Positions 1 to 5,799 of a DNA stretch of 5,939 nucleotides are shown piece by piece. Position numbers and translations under genes: made by a program. Source of the DNA: Gammaproteobacteria bacterium (GTDB taxonomy: Bacteria; Pseudomonadota; Gammaproteobacteria; Steroidobacterales; Steroidobacteraceae); the NCBI GenBank assembly GCA_027451085.1, contig DAIDKA010000092.1:1-5939 (forward strand), read 5' to 3'. A model generated the notes under the pieces. It made no database searches and had not been told where the DNA came from. It saw only the letters and a list, made by a program, of their open reading frames with translations. Within the stretch, counting starts at the first letter, position 1; each line of letters begins with the position of its first letter.

Positions 1-1107
1 TTCATCGGTACGCTGGTCGCCTCGCCGATCTATGCGGGGCTGGCGGCGCGCGTACGGCTCAACCGCCTGCTGCCGGGGGTGTTCTGGTTCTGGCTGGTCA
101 ATGTGCTGCTGTTCCTGGCGCTGTTCCGCATGGCGCCTGCCAGCCGCGGCGTGGCGGCGGCGTACTTCATCTGGTTCAGTGTCGTGAACCTGTTCATGAT
201 CTCGGTGTTCTGGACGCTGATGTCTGACATGCTGTCGGCGGAACAGGCCACGCGCCTGTTTCCGCTGATCGCCGCCGGAGGCAGCATCGGAGCGATTGCC
301 GGCCCCGTGGTGACGCGCTTTGCGGTGCGGGCGGTCGGCCTGGGCGGCACGCTCCTGTTCGCCGCCGGGGGCTTCGTGGTGGTGATCGCGCTGGTGCACC
401 TGCTGATGCGCGAAAAGGCGAAGCTGCGTGCCTGCGGCGGGGGTGGGCAGCGCACCACGTTGGATCACGGCCTCAGGGGCGGTTCCCTCGATGGCTTCTT
501 CCAGCTCATGAAGTCCGCGTATTCCCGGCGCCAGGCGGCCTTCATGCTGCTGATGACCTGGGTCAACACGGTGGCCTACTTCCTGCAAACCGACGTCGTG
601 TCGCACGCCTTTTCCGCGATCGAGGCGCGTGCGGTGGCCGTCGCCGACATCTCGCTGGCGGTGAACATCTGCGCGGCGGTGATCCTGCTGTTCGGAATGG
701 GGGGGTTCGTGCGGCGCTTCGGCGTGAAAGCCGGGTTGTTGTTGAATCCGCTCATCATGGCGGTGTCATTCGTGGTGCTGGCGCTGTCGCCCGTGCTGCT
801 GGTGATCCAGGCCATCCAGGTCGTCCGGCAGGTATCCCAGTACGCCATCGCCCGACCCGCGCGTGAAATCTGTTTTACCGTGGTGCCACAGGACGAGCGC
901 TACAAGTCAAAGAATGTAATCGATACGGTGGTATACCGCTTCGGCGACCTCAGTGCTGCCTGGATGCAGGCCGGGCTGCGATTTACGGGCCTGGCGGTGG
1001 TCGGATCGGCGGTCGCCGGCCTTGGTGCATCTTTGATCTGGGCGGCGGCGGCGTGGCTGCTCGGGCGCAGGTTCGAGCAATTGCACAGGCAACAGCCGGC
1101 GGCGTAG
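1..1107 (+). CDS. Tlc/Npt-like (ATP:ADP antiporter-like) MFS-type transporter, 5'-truncated by window edge
   Basis: This is the C-terminal 368 residues of a polytopic inner-membrane carrier; the frame is open from base 1, so the true start lies outside the window. Alignment by eye with the complete paralog downstream suggests about 68 residues are missing. Many hydrophobic segments are visible, with the A-A-G-G-S-I-G-A-I-A-G-P glycine-rich helix near codons 95-106. A conserved C-terminal block contains P-A-R-E (codons 286-289) and Y-K-S-K-N-V-I-D-T-V-V-Y-R (codons 301-313). That block is typical of bacterial proteins annotated as Npt1/Npt2 or AAA-family ATP:ADP antiporter-like. A short glycine run and TTLD motif mark the cytoplasmic loop between halves. 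Substrate is unknown: free-living bacteria carrying such proteins are not known to import ATP, so nucleotide exchange should not be assumed. A GTG/ATG inside this stretch should not be taken as the start, because homology extends upstream to base 1. Confidence 0.85.
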   Translation, partial: FIGTLVASPIYAGLAARVRLNRLLPGVFWFWLVNVLLFLALFRMAPASRGVAAAYFIWFSVVNLFMISVFWTLMSDMLSAEQATRLFPLIAAGGSIGAIAGPVVTRFAVRAVGLGGTLLFAAGGFVVVIALVHLLMREKAKLRACGGGGQRTTLDHGLRGGSLDGFFQLMKSAYSRRQAAFMLLMTWVNTVAYFLQTDVVSHAFSAIEARAVAVADISLAVNICAAVILLFGMGGFVRRFGVKAGLLLNPLIMAVSFVVLALSPVLLVIQAIQVVRQVSQYAIARPAREICFTVVPQDERYKSKNVIDTVVYRFGDLSAAWMQAGLRFTGLAVVGSAVAGLGASLIWAAAAWLLGRRFEQLHRQQPAA

Positions 1108-1112
1108 CATGC

Positions 1113-1136
1113 GGCGCGCCGTTATTAAAGCGCGCC
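1113..1136 (+). other. Small inverted repeat between the two transporter genes
   Basis: GGCGCGC (1113-1119) and GCGCGCC (1130-1136) are perfect complements and could form a 7-bp stem with a 10-nt AT-rich loop. It lies 5 nt after the first transporter's stop and 31 nt before the next start. There is no T-run after it, so it is not a convincing intrinsic terminator. It might be an mRNA stability or processing element within a dicistronic transcript, or chance in GC-rich DNA. Confidence 0.25.
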
Positions 1137-1167
1137 AGACGCCCAGCCCAAAGTCCTCGGGGAATCC

Positions 1168-2502
1168 ATGAACCAGCCCGCCTCACCTTCGATCTCCGGC
1201 CGCATTTTCAAGTTCCTCGCCGCAGTCGAGCCCATCGAGCTTCCGGCCGTGATCCTGAGCATGCTGTACTTCTTCTTCCTGTTCGGCAGCTATTCGGTGA
1301 TCAAGCCGGTGCGCGACACCATGGGCACGGTGTACGGACCCACGCACTACAACCAGCTGTTCACCATGACGTTCCTGGGAACGCTGGTGCTGTCCCCGCT
1401 GTATTCGGGTCTCGCGGCGCGAGTGAAGCTGCAGAGCTTCCTGCCATGGGTGTACGGCTTCATCGCCCTGACGATCTTCGGCTTCTTCATGGCCTTCAGC
1501 GGCGGCAGGACCGACAGCCGCGCGCTGGCCGCCTCCTTCTACGTGTGGGTGAGCGTGTTCAACCTGCTCATCATCTCCGTGTTCTGGAGCTTCATGGCCG
1601 ACATCTTCTCCCGCACCCAGGCCAAGCGCCTGTACGGGATCATCGCCGCCGGCGGCACCATCGGCAGCATCGTCGGTCCCGTGCTGGCAACAGCACTGGC
1701 GGAGAAGGTGGGCAACAGCGGCCTGATGCTGATCTCGGCGGTGGGTTTCGTTTTCACCGCCTTCCTCGTCACGCTGCTGGCGCGGGAAAAACAGCGCCTG
1801 ACGAAGGCCAAGGGCGTCGAGACCCAGCACACGACTCTGGACCGCAAGCTCGGGGGCAGTCCCGTGGACGGCTTCAAGCTGCTGCTGAAGTCGCCGTACC
1901 TGCTGCTGCTGGCGCTGTTCCTGTTCCTCATGACCTGGATCTCCACCATTGTCTACCAGGAACTGGGCACTCTCATCAACAAGGCCTTCGCCAGCAGAGA
2001 GGCACGCACCCAGGCGTTCTCCCTCATCGAGGTCGCGGTCAACAGCTGCACCGTGTTCATCCAGCTGATCGGCACGGGGCGCATCATCAACCGCTTCGGT
2101 GTCACGCTGGGCCTGCTCCTGAACCCGGTGATCATGGTGTTCGCGTTCCTGGCCATCGCGTTCTCGCCGGTGCTGCTGATCCTGGGGGGGCTGCAGGTGG
2201 TGCGCCGTGTGGCGGAGTACGCCCTGGCCAAACCCGCGCGCGAAATGCTCTTTACCGTCGTGGACCAGGAGAGCAAGTACAAGGCCAAGAACGTCATTGA
2301 CACCGTGGTCTACCGCGGCGGCGACCTGTGCGCCGCCTGGGCTGCCACGCCGGTGCTGGTGAACTTCGGCGCGAGCGGGCTTGCCATCCTGGGCGTGGTG
2401 GTCTCGCTGATCTGGTTCCCGATCGCCTGGACGCTGGGCAAGCGCTACGAGAGCGTCCGCGCCGAGACCCCGGGGGCGGCGGAAGCCGCACCGGGCCATT
2501 AG
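1168..2502 (+). CDS. Tlc/Npt-like (ATP:ADP antiporter-like) MFS-type transporter, complete
   Basis: A 444-residue polytopic inner-membrane protein. A short cytoplasmic N-terminus is followed by a first membrane helix (about residues 24-44) and the K-P-V-R-D motif (46-50) characteristic of bacterial Tlc-like carriers. Further hydrophobic segments lie near 62-82, 93-112, 122-143, 155-177 and 184-204. A charged central loop (206-240, with TTLD at 222-225) precedes helices near 244-266, 284-302, 311-346 and 395-423. The signature P-A-R-E (356-359) and Y-K-A-K-N-V-I-D-T-V-V-Y-R-G-G-D (371-386) are present. The ATG at 1168 is preceded by a modest GGGGA Shine-Dalgarno 4 nt upstream and gives a natural N-terminus. 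It is clearly a paralog of the preceding gene, sharing most motifs along its length, and is probably cotranscribed with it. Substrate is unknown; the family name reflects similarity to nucleotide exchangers, not a demonstrated activity. Confidence 0.9.
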   Translation: MNQPASPSISGRIFKFLAAVEPIELPAVILSMLYFFFLFGSYSVIKPVRDTMGTVYGPTHYNQLFTMTFLGTLVLSPLYSGLAARVKLQSFLPWVYGFIALTIFGFFMAFSGGRTDSRALAASFYVWVSVFNLLIISVFWSFMADIFSRTQAKRLYGIIAAGGTIGSIVGPVLATALAEKVGNSGLMLISAVGFVFTAFLVTLLAREKQRLTKAKGVETQHTTLDRKLGGSPVDGFKLLLKSPYLLLLALFLFLMTWISTIVYQELGTLINKAFASREARTQAFSLIEVAVNSCTVFIQLIGTGRIINRFGVTLGLLLNPVIMVFAFLAIAFSPVLLILGGLQVVRRVAEYALAKPAREMLFTVVDQESKYKAKNVIDTVVYRGGDLCAAWAATPVLVNFGASGLAILGVVVSLIWFPIAWTLGKRYESVRAETPGAAEAAPGH

Positions 2503-2504
2503 CC

Positions 2505-3785
2505 TCAGCGTCGCCTGGTTCCTGTTCTGCGTAGCGCCCGCATGCCGGCGATCGCGTCCACCGCATCGCCGGCGGTGGCAAAGCGCTCATCCCGCCCCTT
2601 GGCCAGCAGGCCGTCCAGCAGCGGCTGCAGATGCGCCTGGTTGCGCGGCAGCTGCGGCAGCGGCGCGTTCACATGCTGCTGCAACACCTCGATGGCAGAC
2701 ACTCCGGTGTACGGCTTGCGGTGCGTGAGCATTTCGTAGAACACCACCCCCAGGCTGTACAGGTCGGTGCGGTGGTCCAGTTCCTCGCCCAGGGCCTGTT
2801 CGGGACTCATGTAGTACGGCGAGCCGCGCAGCATGCCGGCGCGCGTGCTGGAGGACGTTGACCCGAGGCTGCGCGCCAGGCCGAAGTCGATCAGTACCAC
2901 CGCGTCGTCCTCGCGCAGCATCAGGTTGGGCGGCTTGAGGTCGCGGTGCAGGAGGCCGGCGCCATGCACGGCCTGCAGCGCCCGCGCGATCTGCTCCAGG
3001 TAGCACAGCGCGTCGGCCTCCAGGATGCCCCGCTGCAGCCGGGCCTTGAGGTCGCCCCGCGGAAAGTACTCCATGGCAATGTATTCGCGGCCGTCGTGCA
3101 TGCCGTAGTCATGCAGGGTCACGACCGACGGGTGACGGATGGCGGACAACGCCTCGTGTTCGCGCGCGAACGCCTGTGCTTCGGTGGCATCGCCGGAGCC
3201 GCCGCGGGTGACCTTCAGCGCCACGTCGTGCTTCAGGGCGTCGCTGGTGGCCAGGTACACCATGGCCTTGTCGGACTGCCCGATGGTCTTGCGGATGACG
3301 TAGCCGGGTATGGGATCGCGCAGCAGGCGTGCGGCGACCGTGGTGGCCTCGGATTCAGCCGGTTCATCGGCGGCCGCACTGTCCAGTTCCACCCGCCTGA
3401 GCACCAGGCGCACCGCTGTCCCCAGCCGCTCGGGCGTCACCATGCGCTGCGGCAGGTAGTCGGCCGCGCCCAGCTGCATGGCGCGTACCGCGGTCAGTTC
3501 GTTGCCGTCCTCGGCGACGACGATTACCGGAGGGAACCGCGCCCGGTCACGCAGCTGCCGCAGCCACTCCAGTCCTTGCGAGTGCGGGTCCTCGGGGTTG
3601 GCGCCGAACTGCGTCATCAGCACCACCAGGTCAAAGTCGGAGCGCGTCAGCGTCTCGCAGCGGACCGGGAACTCTGTGAGATCGATCGCCGTGATTGCAC
3701 CGTCCGGCAGCAGCACGCCCAGGTGATTGCGCAGCCACTCGCGGTAGCGCGGATCCCGGCCTGCCACCAGCAGCTTCGCGTTCAT
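2505..3785 (-). CDS. Eukaryotic-type Ser/Thr protein kinase with N-terminal pseudo-receiver domain
   Basis: A 426-residue protein without a signal peptide or membrane helix, so probably cytosolic. Residues 4-130 have the alternating strand/helix pattern of a CheY-like receiver ending in G-A-A-D-Y-L-P. However, the acidic pair is replaced (G9-R10, with D11 left), the phosphoacceptor position is Met57, the switch Thr/Ser position is Ala91 and the conserved Lys is Gln113. After a linker (131-158) comes a Hanks-type kinase domain (about 161-415). It has a weak glycine loop (G169, S171, A174), ATP lysine K191 in V-A-L-K, helix-C Glu E209, catalytic H-R-D-L-K-P-P-N (280-287), D-F-G (300-302), a Ser/Thr-rich activation loop (309-314), S-P-E (327-329), D341 and R401. 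The core is complete, so activity is expected. The ATG at 3785 is chosen over an in-frame upstream start at 3878: it overlaps the preceding stop as ATGA, has GGAG 2 nt upstream, and receiver homology begins right there. Confidence 0.92.
   Translation of the reverse strand: MNAKLLVAGRDPRYREWLRNHLGVLLPDGAITAIDLTEFPVRCETLTRSDFDLVVLMTQFGANPEDPHSQGLEWLRQLRDRARFPPVIVVAEDGNELTAVRAMQLGAADYLPQRMVTPERLGTAVRLVLRRVELDSAAADEPAESEATTVAARLLRDPIPGYVIRKTIGQSDKAMVYLATSDALKHDVALKVTRGGSGDATEAQAFAREHEALSAIRHPSVVTLHDYGMHDGREYIAMEYFPRGDLKARLQRGILEADALCYLEQIARALQAVHGAGLLHRDLKPPNLMLREDDAVVLIDFGLARSLGSTSSSTRAGMLRGSPYYMSPEQALGEELDHRTDLYSLGVVFYEMLTHRKPYTGVSAIEVLQQHVNAPLPQLPRNQAHLQPLLDGLLAKGRDERFATAGDAVDAIAGMRALRRTGTRRR
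3782..3785 (-). other. ATGA stop/start overlap coupling the TonB-like gene to the kinase gene
   Basis: On the minus strand the kinase ATG (3785-3783) shares bases with the TGA stop (3784-3782) of the upstream gene. A GGAG (3791-3788) sits only 2 nt ahead of the ATG, closer than optimal. This arrangement favours translation by reinitiation and implies matched amounts of the two proteins. Confidence 0.85.
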
Positions 3786-4909
3786 TGCTCCGCCGGGTCG
3801 CGGTAGGCGAAGCGCAGCTCCAGGTACACGCGCTGGTCCACCGCATGGCCGTCGCGCTGGATGGGTTCGTAGCGCCACTGGCGCACCGCATCGACGGCGG
3901 CGGCCTCGTACACCCCGGGCGGTGTGGCGCGGGTGACGACGATGCCGGTCACGCTGCCGTCAGCGCGCACAGTGAACTCCAGATCGACAAGACCGCCGTT
4001 GTCGTCGTGGCCGCGCGCGGCCAGCGGATACACTGGATTGACGAAGCGGGTCTTGTTCAGGAGCAGTGCTGAAATGGGCTTTTGCCGTGCATTGTCCCCG
4101 GTCGCAACCTTGGTGGCCGGCGGCGTGGGCGGCGCCGTAGGGGTCGGCGCCGGCACCGCGAGGTTCAATGCTTGCGGCGTGAGCGGCGGCAGCCGCGGGG
4201 CCGACAGATGCACCTGAAGCAATGGCGCCGGTGCCGGGAACAGGTGCGTGCGGACAGGTGCTTCGCCGATGGCTGGCCGGGGAGTCGAGCCGTCACCGCT
4301 GGCCGGGTGCCGCGGGGCCGGCGCCTGTGGTTGGGATTCGCCCAGGCGCACTGAAAACCATACGATGCCAGCAACCACGGTCACCAGGGTGCCGATGGCG
4401 ACCCGCGGCAGCAGGCCCAGGGGCGCTTTGGCAGCGGCCTCCGGCAGCTGCGGCAGGGCTGGCCAGGTTCCGGACACAGCGCTTTCGTGGCGACGCCAGG
4501 CAGCCTCGATGAACAGCTTCACGCGCTGCGCGGAGACCGGCTTGTGCAGGAAGCGGTGGATGACCCCCGCGGTCAGCAGTGGGGCGAGCGCCGGTTCGTC
4601 CTGCGTGGTGCCAGCAGCAATCAACGCGAGGTCTGGCAGCTGCGCGTGCAGTTTGCCGGCCAGTTGCGCCAGGCCCGTACCCAGGGTCTCAATGTCCAGC
4701 AGCACCACGCCGACGCGGCCCTCCAGCAGGTGGCGCGCCAGCGCGGCCTCGTCTGACAGGAACACCAGGTCGTCGTTGGCGACGACGTCCTGCAGCACCT
4801 GCAGCAGGGCCGGATCGCGGGACAGGACGAGCGCCTGGTTCGCCGGGCGGGCGTCGCCCTCCGGCCCGGATGCGGCTTGGGCTTCCGATTGTGGCGTGGC
4901 TACGGCCAA
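3782..4909 (-). CDS. Receiver domain-TM-TonB C-terminal domain fusion protein
   Basis: A 375-residue bitopic protein of unusual architecture. Residues 25-141 form a CheY-like receiver with phosphoacceptor D72 (in V-V-L-L-D) and conserved Lys K123 (in L-H-K-P-V-S) retained; the acidic pair is reduced to S30-R31-D32. One hydrophobic helix spans about 170-187, preceded by R169 and followed by R188, which predicts the receiver inside and the rest in the periplasm. Residues 191-275 are rich in Pro and Ala, like the periplasmic spacer of TonB. Residues 288-370 match the TonB C-terminal domain: Y-P-L-A-A-R-G, then L-E-F-T-V-R-A-D-G-S-V, then A-A-A-V-D-A-V-R-Q-W-R-Y-E-P, ending in a Y-L-E-L-R-F strand. 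The transmembrane helix has no histidine, unlike classical ExbB/ExbD-coupled TonB. The start is TTG at 4909, supported by a perfect AGGAGG 9 nt upstream; no internal Met exists to offer another start. It is translationally coupled to the kinase gene. Confidence 0.9.
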   Translation of the reverse strand: MAVATPQSEAQAASGPEGDARPANQALVLSRDPALLQVLQDVVANDDLVFLSDEAALARHLLEGRVGVVLLDIETLGTGLAQLAGKLHAQLPDLALIAAGTTQDEPALAPLLTAGVIHRFLHKPVSAQRVKLFIEAAWRRHESAVSGTWPALPQLPEAAAKAPLGLLPRVAIGTLVTVVAGIVWFSVRLGESQPQAPAPRHPASGDGSTPRPAIGEAPVRTHLFPAPAPLLQVHLSAPRLPPLTPQALNLAVPAPTPTAPPTPPATKVATGDNARQKPISALLLNKTRFVNPVYPLAARGHDDNGGLVDLEFTVRADGSVTGIVVTRATPPGVYEAAAVDAVRQWRYEPIQRDGHAVDQRVYLELRFAYRDPAEQ

Positions 4910-5040
4910 GGACCTGGGCCTCCTGTGATGTGACTTAACTTGGCCCCAAGGGGGTGCACAACGTCACTGTCAACGATGCAGGAGGCTCAAGACCTTGTCG
5001 CCAGCCGGAGGGTGTTTCTGTGAACCCTCTCTCAGAGAGT
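4910..5040 (-). other. 131-nt gap between gspB and the TonB-like gene with inverted repeats
   Basis: This is the only sizeable gap in the minus-strand block. Reading in the transcript direction, CTCTC (5039-5035) and GAGAG (5031-5027) form a 5-bp stem with loop TGA, starting one base after the gspB stop. GAGGGT (5029-5024) and ACCCTC (5013-5008) form an alternative 6-bp stem sharing 5029-5027 with the first, so the two exclude each other. Further on, GGCT (5006-5003) pairs with AGCC (4987-4984) around an inner CAAG/CTTG. None is followed by a T-run. A TTGACA (4973-4968) matches a -35 box, but no acceptable -10 lies 16-19 nt downstream. Either an internal promoter of an unrecognised type or a leader in a longer transcript is possible. 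Confidence 0.35.
4919..4924 (-). promoter_or_regulatory. Strong Shine-Dalgarno deciding a TTG start
   Basis: The minus strand reads AGGAGG at 4924-4919, with 9 nt to the TTG codon at 4909-4907. The perfect match and good spacing make the rare TTG initiator credible, and no ATG or GTG lies better placed. A strong ribosome site with a weak start codon would tune synthesis of the TonB-like protein and, through coupling, of the kinase. Confidence 0.75.
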
Positions 5041-5787
5041 TCAGCGCTGCAGTGTGAACTCCCGGCCCTGCCAGGACAGGATGGCCCCGTCCTGGGTGAT
5101 GCTCTCAACCTTCACCCCCTGGGGGCTGGTGTCGCCCTCCTTCAGTCGCACCATGTTGAGCAGGATGTAGCGCTGCGAGGGGTCCTTCGACCAGGAGTGC
5201 AGGTTGATGGCGAGGTTCGTCGGCAGCCCGCCGCTGGCGGCGGCATCCTGGTAGCTGGGGAGGTTGAGGGGTGGCGGCGGTCCCGATGGCAGGGCCTGTT
5301 CCGGCGTGATCCGGTGCACATGGGCGCCGCCGGTCTCAGGGGCGGCCGCAGTGGTTGCTGCTGGCGTTGTGGCGCCGGCAGGCGCGATGGCCGGCGCATC
5401 GTCCGCGTCCGTTTCCGTGTCGGTATCGACCGTGTTACGCGCCGCCGGGGCCGGGCTGGCATCAGCGTCGGGCCGCGCACCGGCCGGTGTCGTAGCGGCG
5501 GTCCCGGGGGCCGCGACCGCGGGTTGAGGGGCCGGGCCAGGAGAGGTCGTCATCGGCTGTGCCGGCGCGGGGACGGCGGCGGCTGGCGCAGGCGTCACGC
5601 CGGCATGATCGCGCAGCAGCACCCATGCCAGCCCGATGGCGTTGATCAGCAGCAGAGCGCAGATGATCCCCAGCCACGGCGGGAGACGCCGGCGATGCGG
5701 CGCCATCCTGGTTTCGTACAGGCCTGGCGCGCCGCTTTGCTGGCGTTCCGCCTCGGATTTTTTCAGGGCATCGAGAATGATGGACAT
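5041..5787 (-). CDS. gspB: GspB-type general secretion pathway protein (type II secretion assembly)
   Basis: A 248-residue bitopic inner-membrane protein. It opens with M-S-I-I-L-D-A-L-K-K-S-E-A-E-R (1-15), the hallmark of the GspB/ExeB family. A basic stretch (R27-R34) then precedes one membrane helix (about 37-58), and a long Ala/Pro/Thr-rich periplasmic linker (62-175) with an acidic D/T patch (120-130) follows. The C-terminal GspB domain (about 186-247) contains N-L-H-S-W-S-K-D-P-S-Q-R and ends in a short G-R-E-F-T-L strand. In Aeromonas, ExeB works with the ATPase ExeA, which binds peptidoglycan, to help place the type II secretin in the cell wall. The start at 5787 is fixed by the family N-terminus. 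No Shine-Dalgarno is visible in the 12 nt after the upstream stop, so translation probably depends on coupling to the preceding gene. Confidence 0.92.
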   Translation of the reverse strand: MSIILDALKKSEAERQQSGAPGLYETRMAPHRRRLPPWLGIICALLLINAIGLAWVLLRDHAGVTPAPAAAVPAPAQPMTTSPGPAPQPAVAAPGTAATTPAGARPDADASPAPAARNTVDTDTETDADDAPAIAPAGATTPAATTAAAPETGGAHVHRITPEQALPSGPPPPLNLPSYQDAAASGGLPTNLAINLHSWSKDPSQRYILLNMVRLKEGDTSPQGVKVESITQDGAILSWQGREFTLQR

Positions 5788-5799
5788 GGCGGTATTGAA

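Noticed and set aside
1053..2300. Plus-strand open frame (415 codons) overlapping both transporters in another frame
   Set aside because: Low-complexity Arg/His/Pro/Gln-rich translation, overlaps two homology-supported genes, and has no family motifs.
1183..2499. Long minus-strand open frame (438 codons) opposite the complete transporter gene
   Set aside because: Its translation is rich in H, Q, R, D and E with no membrane or domain pattern; it is the mirror of a GC-rich gene with strong family motifs on the plus strand.
2946..3806. Plus-strand open frame opposite the kinase
   Set aside because: Antisense to HRD/DFG-bearing coding sequence; translation has no coherent hydrophobic or domain pattern.
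3786..3878. Longer version of the kinase with 31 extra N-terminal residues
   Set aside because: The extension lies entirely within the TonB C-terminal coding region, is Arg/Pro/Gly-rich, and the receiver fold begins right at the internal ATG that has an SD and an ATGA overlap.
4248..4928. Plus-strand open frame opposite the receiver-TonB gene
   Set aside because: Ser/Arg/Ala-rich shadow frame antisense to clear receiver and TM coding sequence.
4921..4934. CRP-like TGTGA motif on the plus strand just upstream of the TonB-like gene
   Set aside because: TGTGA is repeated directly, not as the TGTGA-N6-TCACA inverted pair a CRP site needs.
4933..4973. Sigma-70 promoter from TTGACA (4973-4968) with TTAAGT (4938-4933)
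   Set aside because: The spacing is 29 nt, far from 17, and nothing resembling TATAAT lies at the right distance; the -35 match alone is not enough.
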